Origin: a bacterium
Lineage (GTDB): Bacteria > SM23-31 > JAUVVT01
Direction of reading: 5' to 3'
Assembly (NCBI GenBank): GCA_030616165.1
Contig: JAUWXV010000084.1
Span: 1 to 13,545, forward strand
DNA length: 13,545 bases
In this document: piece after piece, positions 7,430 through 13,545 of the stretch
Layout: every line of letters starts with the position of its first letter
Position numbering within the stretch: the first letter of the stretch is position 1
The notes under the pieces: generated by a model
What the model saw: the letters and a program-made list of their open reading frames with translations, nothing else
What the model was told of the DNA's origin: nothing
Database searches by the model: none
Translations under genes and position numbers: made by a program

Positions 7430-7639
7430 ATGATTAAAATTAATATAAAACATTATATATATATTGGTGTTATTGCCCCATATATAGATTATAAAAATAA
7501 AAGATATTGGTTTGCAGGAAATTTAGGTATAAGAAAAATCAAGTTTATCAGTGATAATAGTAATGATTTTATTTATGGTTATATTTATCCCGGGGATGAA
7601 ATCTATAATAAAAATTCATGTGTTTATATAAAGGATTAA
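7430..7639 (+). CDS. Doubtful small ORF, unknown protein
   Basis: 69 codons from ATG to TAA, reading MIKINIKHYIYIGV, then RYWFAGNLGIRKIKF and YIYPGDEIYNK. I do not recognise the family. For coding: it uses varied codons, and Trp, Cys, Gly and Pro are present. It lies between a sigma-54-type promoter and flbD on the operon strand. Against: there is no Shine-Dalgarno before the ATG, unlike every clear gene here, and the DNA is AT-rich enough for chance ORFs of this length. No signal peptide or membrane segment is evident. A further stop-free stretch at 7659-7754 (ending KIELYANGKNTYK) could be the remains of a decayed gene, but this is weak. Confidence 0.3.
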   Translation: MIKINIKHYIYIGVIAPYIDYKNKRYWFAGNLGIRKIKFISDNSNDFIYGYIYPGDEIYNKNSCVYIKD

Positions 7640-7822
7640 AGATTGTATATAGATTTAAATTAAAATAAGATGTGTTATAATAGAGAATATAAAAAAGCAT
7701 ATTGATAAAACAATTAACAAAATTGAATTATATGCAAATGGAAAAAATACATATAAATGATGTTACTATAAGATGTAAAATATATTAAAATATTTGATTG
7801 AATTGTGAGGAGTTAGAAATTA
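7640..7822 (+). promoter_or_regulatory. flbD leader with extended -10 promoter candidate and nested inverted repeats
   Basis: TGTTATAAT at 7673-7681 is an extended -10 (TG-N-TATAAT) for a housekeeping sigma factor; I see no good -35. Downstream, GCATAT (7697-7702) pairs with ATATGC (7730-7735), enclosing CAATT-AACAA-AATTG (7711-7725). The flbD ribosome site GAGGAG lies near 7807-7812. In DNA this AT-rich both signals may arise by chance. Confidence 0.35.
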
Positions 7823-8065
7823 ATGATTAAAGTAAAAAAAATTAACGGAAGAGATTTAATTATAAATGCCGAACTCATTGAATTTGTTGAAAAAACTCCG
7901 GATACTATAATATCTATGACTACAGGTAAAAAAATTATCGTAAAAGATACGACTGAAGAGTTGATAAAAAAAGTGATTGAATACAGAAGAGAAATTTTCC
8001 CATTCAAAAGGTTTAAAAAACTAACAGAAGATGAAATTAAAGAATTAAATCTTTCTGACGAATAA
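7823..8065 (+). CDS. flbD: FlbD/SwrD family flagellar protein
   Basis: 80 residues, matching the small FlbD family (COG1582) found just before motA in spirochaetes, Firmicutes and Thermotogae. The typical opening is present: MIKVKKINGRDLIINAELIE, then TPDTIISMTTGKKIIVK and a helix TEELIKKVIEYRR. It has no membrane segment or signal peptide, so it should be cytoplasmic. In Bacillus the homologue SwrD raises flagellar torque, and genetic data link it to the stator. It is not related to the Caulobacter sigma-54 activator also named FlbD. A GAGGAG site about 10 nt upstream supports the ATG. Confidence 0.93.
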   Translation: MIKVKKINGRDLIINAELIEFVEKTPDTIISMTTGKKIIVKDTTEELIKKVIEYRREIFPFKRFKKLTEDEIKELNLSDE

Positions 8066-8122
8066 ATTTTTTATTTTTTTGCAAATATTCTTGTTATAAA
8101 GGGAAAAATATATTAATTTATA

Positions 8123-8174
8123 TAATGGATAGGTATATAAATATCCATTAAAATTAAGGAGTTTAAATGGATAT
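8123..8174 (+). promoter_or_regulatory. Competing hairpins before and over the motA start codon
   Basis: TATCCATTA (8142-8150) pairs with the upstream TAATGGATA (8123-8131) over 9 bp. The overlapping ATATCCATT (8141-8149) pairs equally over 9 bp with AATGGATAT (8166-8174), which contains the motA ATG. The second helix would bury the start codon and loop out the AAGGAG ribosome site, while the first leaves both free. The three copies could alternatively bind a protein. Function is inferred only. Confidence 0.5.
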
Positions 8175-8928
8175 AGCAACAATAATGGGTTTAATATTTG
8201 GAGTAGGTTTTGTGTTATTTGGAATTGGAACCGGTATAGGGCTTTTTATAAGCCCTCAGTCGGCTTTAATTGTTGTTGGAGGGACTGTAGCAGCGGTATT
8301 TGTCAGTTATCCTTTAAAGGATGTTTTGGGTTTATTGGGTGTAGTTAGAAACGCCTTTTTTACCAAGGAAGAAGCAGTTCACGATGTGATAGCCCTTTTA
8401 GTGAGATTTGCGGAGAGGGCAAGAAGAGAGGGGATTTTGGCTCTTGAAAAGGAGATGGAGCAAGTGAAAGATGTATTTTTAAAGAATGGAATTCAATTGG
8501 CAGTTGATGGAACAGAGCCTGAACTTTTAAGAGATATTATGGAGACCGAATTAAGGTATTTGGAAGAGAGACACAAAAAAGGTAAATCTATAATGGAAAC
8601 TTTTGCACTTCTTGCACCAGCCTGGGGCATGATTGGAACCCTGATTGGGCTGATAATGATGCTTGCAGAGCTTGATAACCCTGATGCAGTAGGTCCAGGG
8701 ATGTCTTTAGCCCTGATAACTACATTATACGGATCACTTATGGCAAACCTGTTATTTACACCTATGGCGGGTAAACTGGACACAAAGTCCAAACAGGAAG
8801 TTCAGATTAGAGAACTTATGATAATGGGGATTCTATCTATTCAGTCTGGAGATAATCCGAGGATTGTTGAGCAAAAATTAAATTCTTTTATTGCTCCAAA
8901 AATGAGAAGAATGAGGGAGGAAAGATAG
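8167..8928 (+). CDS. motA: MotA, flagellar stator ion-channel subunit
   Basis: 253 residues, the normal length for this MotA/PomA branch. Four membrane segments are visible at about 4-28, 32-50, 145-168 and 176-199, with a large cytoplasmic loop between the second and third. The loop carries the RRXGILALE motif (FAERARREGILALE), whose charged residues contact FliG in characterised stators. PAWGMIGTLIGLI with P151 and the P199 after segment four correspond to the two conserved channel prolines. VGPGMSLALITTLYGSLMAN is typical. MotA forms the ring around MotB and converts ion flow into torque. The ATG at 8167 has AAGGAG upstream. motB begins one base after the motA stop, so they are translated together. 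Confidence 0.97.
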   Translation: MDIATIMGLIFGVGFVLFGIGTGIGLFISPQSALIVVGGTVAAVFVSYPLKDVLGLLGVVRNAFFTKEEAVHDVIALLVRFAERARREGILALEKEMEQVKDVFLKNGIQLAVDGTEPELLRDIMETELRYLEERHKKGKSIMETFALLAPAWGMIGTLIGLIMMLAELDNPDAVGPGMSLALITTLYGSLMANLLFTPMAGKLDTKSKQEVQIRELMIMGILSIQSGDNPRIVEQKLNSFIAPKMRRMREER

Positions 8929-8929
8929 A

Positions 8930-9667
8930 ATGGCAAGGAAGAAAATAGAGGAAGAGCGTCGGCGCGGCGCTCCAGCATATATGACTACTTACGGTGACAT
9001 GATGACCCTTCTTTTGACTTTTTTTGTACTCTTGCTTTCATTTTCTTCATTGAGAGATGCCAAGTTCAGGCGGGCTATGGGGTCTTTAAAAGGGGCATTA
9101 GGTGTATTGCCGTTTGAACAGTCTGTAATTAGACCAGAAAGGGTTCCAATCCCGCAGTTGACAAATCTTCAGGAGAGCGAAATAGAAGAATCAATCGCGA
9201 AGTTAGAAGATATGTTGTCTGACCAGCAATTGAGAGAGGCTGTTCGGCTGCAGATAAGCGATAGGGGTATGACTATAACCATAGATGATCCGGTAATGTT
9301 CGAATCGGGGAATGCGGGACTCAGACCAAAAGCGTATCCAATATTAACAAGAGTAGCCTCACTTGCAAGAGGATGGCCAAACACTATTCGCATCGAAGGA
9401 CATACTGATAGTGACCCTATTCGCACTGAAAAGTTCCCTTCAAACTGGGAACTTTCTACTGCAAGGGCTTTGAGTATTTTGCATTTTTTTCAGGATGATG
9501 CAGGATTTAACCCGAGAAATTTGGTTGCCATAGGAAGGGGGGAATTTGACCCGGTTGCTTTTAACGATACGCCAGAAAATAAAGCTAAAAATAGAAGAAT
9601 TGAGATAAATATCGAGTATAATCCCGAAGTGAAGCCACCAACTGGAGTTTTAGGACAGTTGAGGTAA
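8930..9667 (+). CDS. motB: MotB, flagellar stator peptidoglycan-anchor subunit
   Basis: 245 residues. The single membrane segment (about 18-40) contains the ion-carrying aspartate D23 in YMTTYGDMMTLLLTFF. The following KFRRAMGSLKGALGV plug/linker region resembles PomB-type Na+ stators more than the E. coli proton type, but this does not settle the ion. The C-terminal OmpA-like domain (about 115-230) has the expected peptidoglycan-binding elements: IEGHTDSDPI, NWELSTARA and NRRIEI. MotB anchors the stator to the cell wall and forms the channel with MotA. The start lies one base after the motA stop, with GGGAGG at its usual distance upstream within the end of motA. Confidence 0.97.
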   Translation: MARKKIEEERRRGAPAYMTTYGDMMTLLLTFFVLLLSFSSLRDAKFRRAMGSLKGALGVLPFEQSVIRPERVPIPQLTNLQESEIEESIAKLEDMLSDQQLREAVRLQISDRGMTITIDDPVMFESGNAGLRPKAYPILTRVASLARGWPNTIRIEGHTDSDPIRTEKFPSNWELSTARALSILHFFQDDAGFNPRNLVAIGRGEFDPVAFNDTPENKAKNRRIEINIEYNPEVKPPTGVLGQLR

Positions 9668-9741
9668 GTTTATTTTGCAGTAATTAATATTTAGTTTAAT
9701 ATAAAGATTTTTTAAACAAATATATTAAAGGAGAAATAAAT

Positions 9742-10266
9742 ATGCCAGAAGATTTTGAGGCAAATGAAGTAATGGATGAGACTCCAGCAAAGGCAAAAGC
9801 CAAAAAGGGTAAATCAATGCTTTTAATTGTTGGTATTCCGGTAGTATTGGTTTCAATAGTAGCAGCATATATTCTTGTGGTTGGGGTATTTCTGCCGCTT
9901 ATGTCGGAGAAGGAGATTACATCGGATACTGGAACAAAAGAAACAAAGAAAACAAAATTTGGAGTACCTTTCTTAATAGAAGATCTTACAATAAATATAC
10001 CTACAGACGAGAAAAGAAACAGATATTTAGTTACAGATATTGGATTTGAATGTAAAAATCAAAAAACATATAATGAGATGAATACACGTTTAGTTCAGAT
10101 AAAGGATATTGTAATTGGAACTATAATGAGTAAAAGATTGGAACAGCTTTTAAATAATAAATTTATAGAGGATACACTAAAGACGGAACTACGGGATAAA
10201 GTTAATGCTGTATTAATGGGGGGAAGTGTGCTGAATGTATATTTAAGTGAAAGAGTAATAAATTAA
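9742..10266 (+). CDS. fliL: FliL, flagellar basal-body-associated stator protein
   Basis: 174 residues, the usual FliL size. There is a short charged cytoplasmic N-terminus, one membrane segment (about 25-52, LLIVGIPVVLVSIVAAYILV) and a periplasmic domain containing VPFLIEDLTINIP, RYLVTDIGFE and a closing NVYLSERVIN, equivalent to the VYFSEFVIQ-type end of the family. FliL forms rings around the stator and supports its activity. The start is fixed by AAAGGAG at 9728-9734. It sits 74 bp after motB and 11 bp before fliM, the standard position. Confidence 0.95.
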   Translation: MPEDFEANEVMDETPAKAKAKKGKSMLLIVGIPVVLVSIVAAYILVVGVFLPLMSEKEITSDTGTKETKKTKFGVPFLIEDLTINIPTDEKRNRYLVTDIGFECKNQKTYNEMNTRLVQIKDIVIGTIMSKRLEQLLNNKFIEDTLKTELRDKVNAVLMGGSVLNVYLSERVIN

Positions 10267-10277
10267 AGGGGAGAAAG

Positions 10278-11288
10278 ATGGCAGAGATTTTGTCTCAAAA
10301 AGAGATAGATGCCTTACTTTCAACGGTTTCGGTGGATGAGAAGGAGGAAGAGGGGGTTGTTGCTGAAGCCGCCACGGAAGGTGCAGAAGCGAAAATTGCA
10401 AGTGTTTATGATTTTAAACATCCTAACAGGGTATCAAAGGATCAATTAAGAACTTTGCAGTCTATTCATGAGGCTTTTGCAAAAACTTTTAATGCTTATC
10501 TTGCAGTGCGGCTAAGGACAATTGTTGACATTAATCTTATATCTGTTGACCAGCTGCAGTATTCTGAGTTTATTCTTTCAATATCAGACCCGAGCTGTAT
10601 ATATATATTTCGTGTTGAAGAACTTAATGGGGTAGGGATACTTGAGATAAGTCCTCAATTTGTCCTGTATATTGTGGATAGGCTTTTTGGGGGCAAAGGT
10701 GGAGCAGTGGAGGAAACAAGGGTTATAACAAGTATAGAACAGACAGTAATGAAAAAGATTATGGAGAAGGGAATGGAGAATCTTGCCACTGCCTGGCAAC
10801 AAGTTGCACCTCTTACTTTTATTCTGGAAGGATTCGAAAGTAATCCGGATGTTGTTCAAATTGCTCCCCCGGGAGAAACAGTTATTACTATTTCTCTCGA
10901 GATTAAAATTCAGGATACCTCCAGTCTTATGAATTTATGTTTTCCTTATCTTACACTTGAGGACGTTATTTCCAGACTGAATGTTCAGCACTTTGTTTCT
11001 ATGACTAAAAAAGAAATATCGGAAAAAGAATCGGGGCTCATTAATGAGAGAATGAAATTATCTGCTCTTCCTGTTGTTTCTTATCTCGGGAAAACTTCTA
11101 TAACTGTTAAAGATTTACTTGAATTAAAAGTTGGAGATGTTGTTAAACTGGATAAGAAGGCCGGTGAGCCTCTTGAAGTAGATATCGGGAATAGCAAAAA
11201 GTTTTTGGGAAACCCAGGAATTTCAGGAAAAAAGAAGGCAGTAAAGATTATTAGACCAGTTACTAAAGAAGACATACATGAATATTAA
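10278..11288 (+). CDS. fliM: FliM, flagellar motor switch protein
   Basis: 336 residues, equal to the family norm. The N-terminal LSQKEIDALL (5-14) is the phosphorylated-CheY binding peptide. The middle domain (about 45-235) is CheC-like, with the FGGKGG loop at 137-142 in the FliG-contacting region. The C-terminal SpoA domain (about 260-327) includes VKDLLELKVGDVVKLDK. FliM forms the wall of the cytoplasmic C-ring and passes the chemotaxis signal to FliG. An intact CheY-binding peptide implies that a CheY exists elsewhere in the genome. Start supported by AAAGGGGAG at 10264-10272, overlapping the fliL stop. Confidence 0.97.
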   Translation: MAEILSQKEIDALLSTVSVDEKEEEGVVAEAATEGAEAKIASVYDFKHPNRVSKDQLRTLQSIHEAFAKTFNAYLAVRLRTIVDINLISVDQLQYSEFILSISDPSCIYIFRVEELNGVGILEISPQFVLYIVDRLFGGKGGAVEETRVITSIEQTVMKKIMEKGMENLATAWQQVAPLTFILEGFESNPDVVQIAPPGETVITISLEIKIQDTSSLMNLCFPYLTLEDVISRLNVQHFVSMTKKEISEKESGLINERMKLSALPVVSYLGKTSITVKDLLELKVGDVVKLDKKAGEPLEVDIGNSKKFLGNPGISGKKKAVKIIRPVTKEDIHEY

Positions 11289-11399
11289 TTATCTCGGATT
11301 ATGATTTTATGCTCATTTAAGTAGTTTGAAAAATAAAAGGTTTAATATATTATAAGTTTTTTATAGAGAAAAGATATAATATAGACAGGGAGAAAATAT
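11289..11399 (+). promoter_or_regulatory. fliM-fliN gap with weak promoter-like elements
   Basis: The gap is 111 bp. TTGAAA (11326-11331) is followed after 16 bp by TATTAT (11348-11353), and TATAAT occurs at 11375-11380 without a clear -35. GGGAG near 11388-11392 is the fliN ribosome site. In such AT-rich DNA these elements are weak evidence for an internal promoter. Confidence 0.25.
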
Positions 11400-12368
11400 A
11401 TGGCGATTTCAGATGAGATAAAAGAATTTCTTGAATCGATAGGTAAATCGATATCAAAGGAAACTTCTGATATATTGTCTACAGTGACAGGCAAAGAGGT
11501 TGCGATTTCAGTGAATAAGATTTCCGAATTAGATATGAAAGAACTTATGTCCTTATACCCTGCTGATATATTGTCTGTAAGATTTAATATATCAGATAAA
11601 CCTGAAGATTTTATATATGTTCTTTTTGAAAAAGATATTGCAGTAAAGATATCGTCTTGGATGATAATGGAGAGCGATGAAGGAGTGGAATTTTCCGAGG
11701 AGAAACACCTTGATTCCATAAAAGAGACAGCAAATCAGATTCTTGAACATTTATCACCTGTTTTATCAGAAGAGTTGAAAAAAAGAGTGGAATTTTTCTC
11801 TATAAAGGCAGAGGTTTTGAAACTTGAACCAAATTTGTTTGATATACCTGATCCTGTTTCGGTTGAATATTCTCTAAATATGGGTGACAATCAGGAGAGA
11901 AAGGTCACAAAAATTTTATCGTCTGAAACTATTGAGCGTCTTCTGAAAGGTGAAGAGGAAACTGAATCGGTAGAAGAAGTACCATCAGAAGAAGTCGAAA
12001 GTCCTGAAATTGAATTGGAAGATTCTATTCCTCAAGTAGAGAAAGAAGAGGCTGAAGAGGAAGAAGATATTATAACAAGTGAACCTCAGCTTCCTGAAGA
12101 AATGACTGAAAAAATTGGACTTCTGATGGATTTATCCCTTCCTATTACTATTGAGCTGGGAAGAACAAGAATGTTAATAAAGGATATTCTCGAACTCGGA
12201 CACGGTTCAGTAATCGAGTTCGACAAATTAGCCGGTGAGCCTGTTGACCTTCTTATTAATGATAAAAAGGTCGCTGAAGGAGAAGTTGTAGTTATTGATG
12301 AACACTTTGGAATAAGGCTTACAAATCTGATTAAACCTTCGGAAAGAATAAAATATTTAGGGAAATAA
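11400..12368 (+). CDS. fliN: FliN/FliY-type motor switch protein with CheC-like N-terminal domain
   Basis: 322 residues, much longer than the about 137-residue enterobacterial FliN and closer to FliY. The C-terminal SpoA domain (about 240-315) has [37 protein letters not shown] and [20 protein letters not shown], all classic FliN. The N-terminal part (about 30-175) looks CheC-like: D105, E109 and N112 fit the phosphatase DxxxExxN pattern, but the proline expected about 21 residues later is not there. FliY's N-terminal CheY-binding peptide is also absent. A strongly acidic linker spans about 184-234. FliN closes the base of the C-ring. Whether this copy dephosphorylates CheY-P is open. It is 45 bp before fliO. 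Confidence 0.92.
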   Translation: MAISDEIKEFLESIGKSISKETSDILSTVTGKEVAISVNKISELDMKELMSLYPADILSVRFNISDKPEDFIYVLFEKDIAVKISSWMIMESDEGVEFSEEKHLDSIKETANQILEHLSPVLSEELKKRVEFFSIKAEVLKLEPNLFDIPDPVSVEYSLNMGDNQERKVTKILSSETIERLLKGEEETESVEEVPSEEVESPEIELEDSIPQVEKEEAEEEEDIITSEPQLPEEMTEKIGLLMDLSLPITIELGRTRMLIKDILELGHGSVIEFDKLAGEPVDLLINDKKVAEGEVVVIDEHFGIRLTNLIKPSERIKYLGK

Positions 12369-12413
12369 TTATTTTAAAATTTAGAATATTTAATAAATAT
12401 TAAAAGGAGTGCA

Positions 12414-12977
12414 ATGAAGTTAAGGATAACTGTTTTTGCGGTTATTTTTATTTTGTCAATTTCGGGAATGGTGAACAGAAGTTCATCTCAATTTGGAGCT
12501 GGTTCTGAAGTTTTTAACGAAAATGGAATAAAATCAGATTCATTATCGACTGCTTATGTAAATCCTGAGATTCCTGTATTACCTAATTTTACTGATATGA
12601 TTCTAAAGAGTATATTTTCACTTTCGGTTGTAATTGTGTTGATAATCGGATTTGTGATGTTCATAAAGAAGTTTGTTTACAATCGCAGTGGGTCAAATAT
12701 ATCCAATGGATTAATTAAAGTAATTAATACTACTTACATTGCACCAAAGAAATCAATTAATTTGGTTAAAATAATGGATAGAATCTTGGTTGTTGGGATT
12801 ACTGAAAATCAGATGCAGACATTAGCTGAATTTAAAGAGGAAGAAATTCCGGATTCAATTATTGAAACCAGGAAAAGAAATGGATCAATAAAACAATTTT
12901 CAAATTATTTTAATATGTTTTTTGATAAAGTGAGAAAAAGGAACCATAAAGAAGAAAGATATGAGAAGGATAATTAG
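12414..12977 (+). CDS. fliO: FliO, flagellar export-gate assembly protein
   Basis: 187 residues. A hydrophobic, signal-like N-terminus (about 5-25) precedes a short periplasmic stretch. A membrane segment follows at about 63-86 (ILKSIFSLSVVIVLIIGF), then the cytoplasmic FliO domain, IKVINTTYIAPKKSINLVKI then RILVVGITENQMQTLAEF. FliO helps FliP assemble into its ring in the export gate and is the most variable export protein. The start is supported by AAAGGAG at 12402-12408. The last 17 bp overlap fliP, implying translational coupling. Confidence 0.92.
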   Translation: MKLRITVFAVIFILSISGMVNRSSSQFGAGSEVFNENGIKSDSLSTAYVNPEIPVLPNFTDMILKSIFSLSVVIVLIIGFVMFIKKFVYNRSGSNISNGLIKVINTTYIAPKKSINLVKIMDRILVVGITENQMQTLAEFKEEEIPDSIIETRKRNGSIKQFSNYFNMFFDKVRKRNHKEERYEKDN

Positions 12978-13545
12978 AAATAAGAGATTCTTTATAATTA
13001 TATCTGTTATTATTTTGGTTAGTATATTTTTATTTTCCGAGAAGACACTTGCTCAGACTCCTATACCCAAAATCACCCTTGGTATTGAGCGTGCAGAAAG
13101 CCCAGATGATGTTGCGATGACGATTCAGATACTTTTTTTAATGACCATTCTTTCCCTTGCTCCTGCGATTCTTATTATGATGACATCATTTACAAGGATA
13201 GTGATAGTTTTTCATTTTATAAGGCAAGCTCTCGGGACACAGCAGATGCCATCTAATCAAATCCTGATTGGCTTGGCTTTATTTCTTACTTTCTTTATTA
13301 TGACGCCTGTTTGGAGCGATATAAATCAAAATGCTATTCAGCCTTACCTCCGTGAGGAAATAACGAGTAAAAATGGGCTGGTTATTGCAGAACAGCCCAT
13401 CAGGAGATTTATGTTAAAATTGGTGAGAGAAAAAGACCTCGCACTTTTTGTAAAATTTGCCGATATGGAAAAACCTAACAATCAATCTGACATTCCTTTG
13501 AGAGTCCTAATACCAGCATTTGTAGTTTCAGAATTAAGAATAGCA
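12961..13545 (+). CDS. fliP: FliP, flagellar type III export-gate protein, 3' end outside window
   Basis: 195 codons are visible and the frame is open at the window edge. FliP is usually about 250 residues. The N-terminus (1-32) is a signal peptide ending in KTLAQ, as is known for FliP. Then come the hallmark segments LSLAPAILIMMTSFTRIVIV, ALGTQQMPSNQ, GLALFLTFFIMTPV and DIPLRVLIPAFVVSELRIA. FliP forms the core ring of the export gate with FliQ and FliR. The ATG at 12961 overlaps fliO by 17 bp, with an AAGAAAG site just upstream. fliQ, fliR, flhB and flhA would be expected next but lie outside the window. Confidence 0.97.
   Translation, partial: MRRIIRNKRFFIIISVIILVSIFLFSEKTLAQTPIPKITLGIERAESPDDVAMTIQILFLMTILSLAPAILIMMTSFTRIVIVFHFIRQALGTQQMPSNQILIGLALFLTFFIMTPVWSDINQNAIQPYLREEITSKNGLVIAEQPIRRFMLKLVREKDLALFVKFADMEKPNNQSDIPLRVLIPAFVVSELRIA

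Noticed and set aside
10794-10808. TGGCAACAAGTTGCA as a sigma-54-type promoter
   Set aside because: The GG-to-GC spacing is 9 and not 10, and it lies inside the conserved coding sequence of fliM.
13460-13470. GCCGATA-like sigma-28 -10 element
   Set aside because: It lies within fliP coding sequence and has no matching -35 at the right distance.

Overview
The window is one stretch of a flagellar gene cluster, with every recognisable gene on the + strand. The order is fliK (5' end outside the window), flgD, a TIGR02530-type flagellar operon gene (frameshifted as given), flgE, flbD, motA, motB, fliL, fliM, fliN/fliY, fliO, fliP (3' end outside the window). The DNA is AT-rich, ribosome binding sites are strong and purine-rich, and start codons are mostly ATG. 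This order is known from spirochaetes, Firmicutes, Thermotogae and several uncultured deep-branching phyla. I cannot fix the phylum from this window. The MotB and FlgE types and a good sigma-54-type promoter suggest a motile AT-rich bacterium.

Layout. Positions 1-7055 hold the hook block: a FliK of at least 1175 residues (hook-length ruler and export switch), FlgD (hook cap), the small flg-operon gene, and a 733-residue FlgE (hook subunit). A 12-bp terminator-like hairpin follows flgE. Positions 7093-7822 are a 730-bp AT-rich island between the hook block and the motor block. It holds a textbook -24/-12 sigma-54-type site, a hairpin-rich leader, one doubtful 69-codon ORF and an extended -10 element. 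From 7823 the motor/switch/export block runs flbD, motA-motB (stator), fliL (stator-associated), fliM and fliN (C-ring), fliO and fliP (export gate).

How the genes work together: FliP, helped by FliO, belongs to the export gate that sends hook parts out. FlgD caps the growing hook, FlgE polymerises, and FliK measures the hook and switches export specificity. FliM and FliN form the cytoplasmic switch that MotA/MotB push against.

Points most worth a second look: (1) the very large, repeat-bearing FliK, including a recent 46-residue in-frame tandem duplication; (2) the small gene after flgD, which has a 14-nt Shine-Dalgarno match but needs a -1 frame change beside a 9-bp hairpin; (3) the sigma-54-type promoter island between hook and motor genes; (4) two mutually exclusive 9-bp helices upstream of motA, one of which buries the motA start codon; (5) an EF-hand-like loop inside the hook protein. 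I saw no tRNA, rRNA, CRISPR array or insertion sequence.
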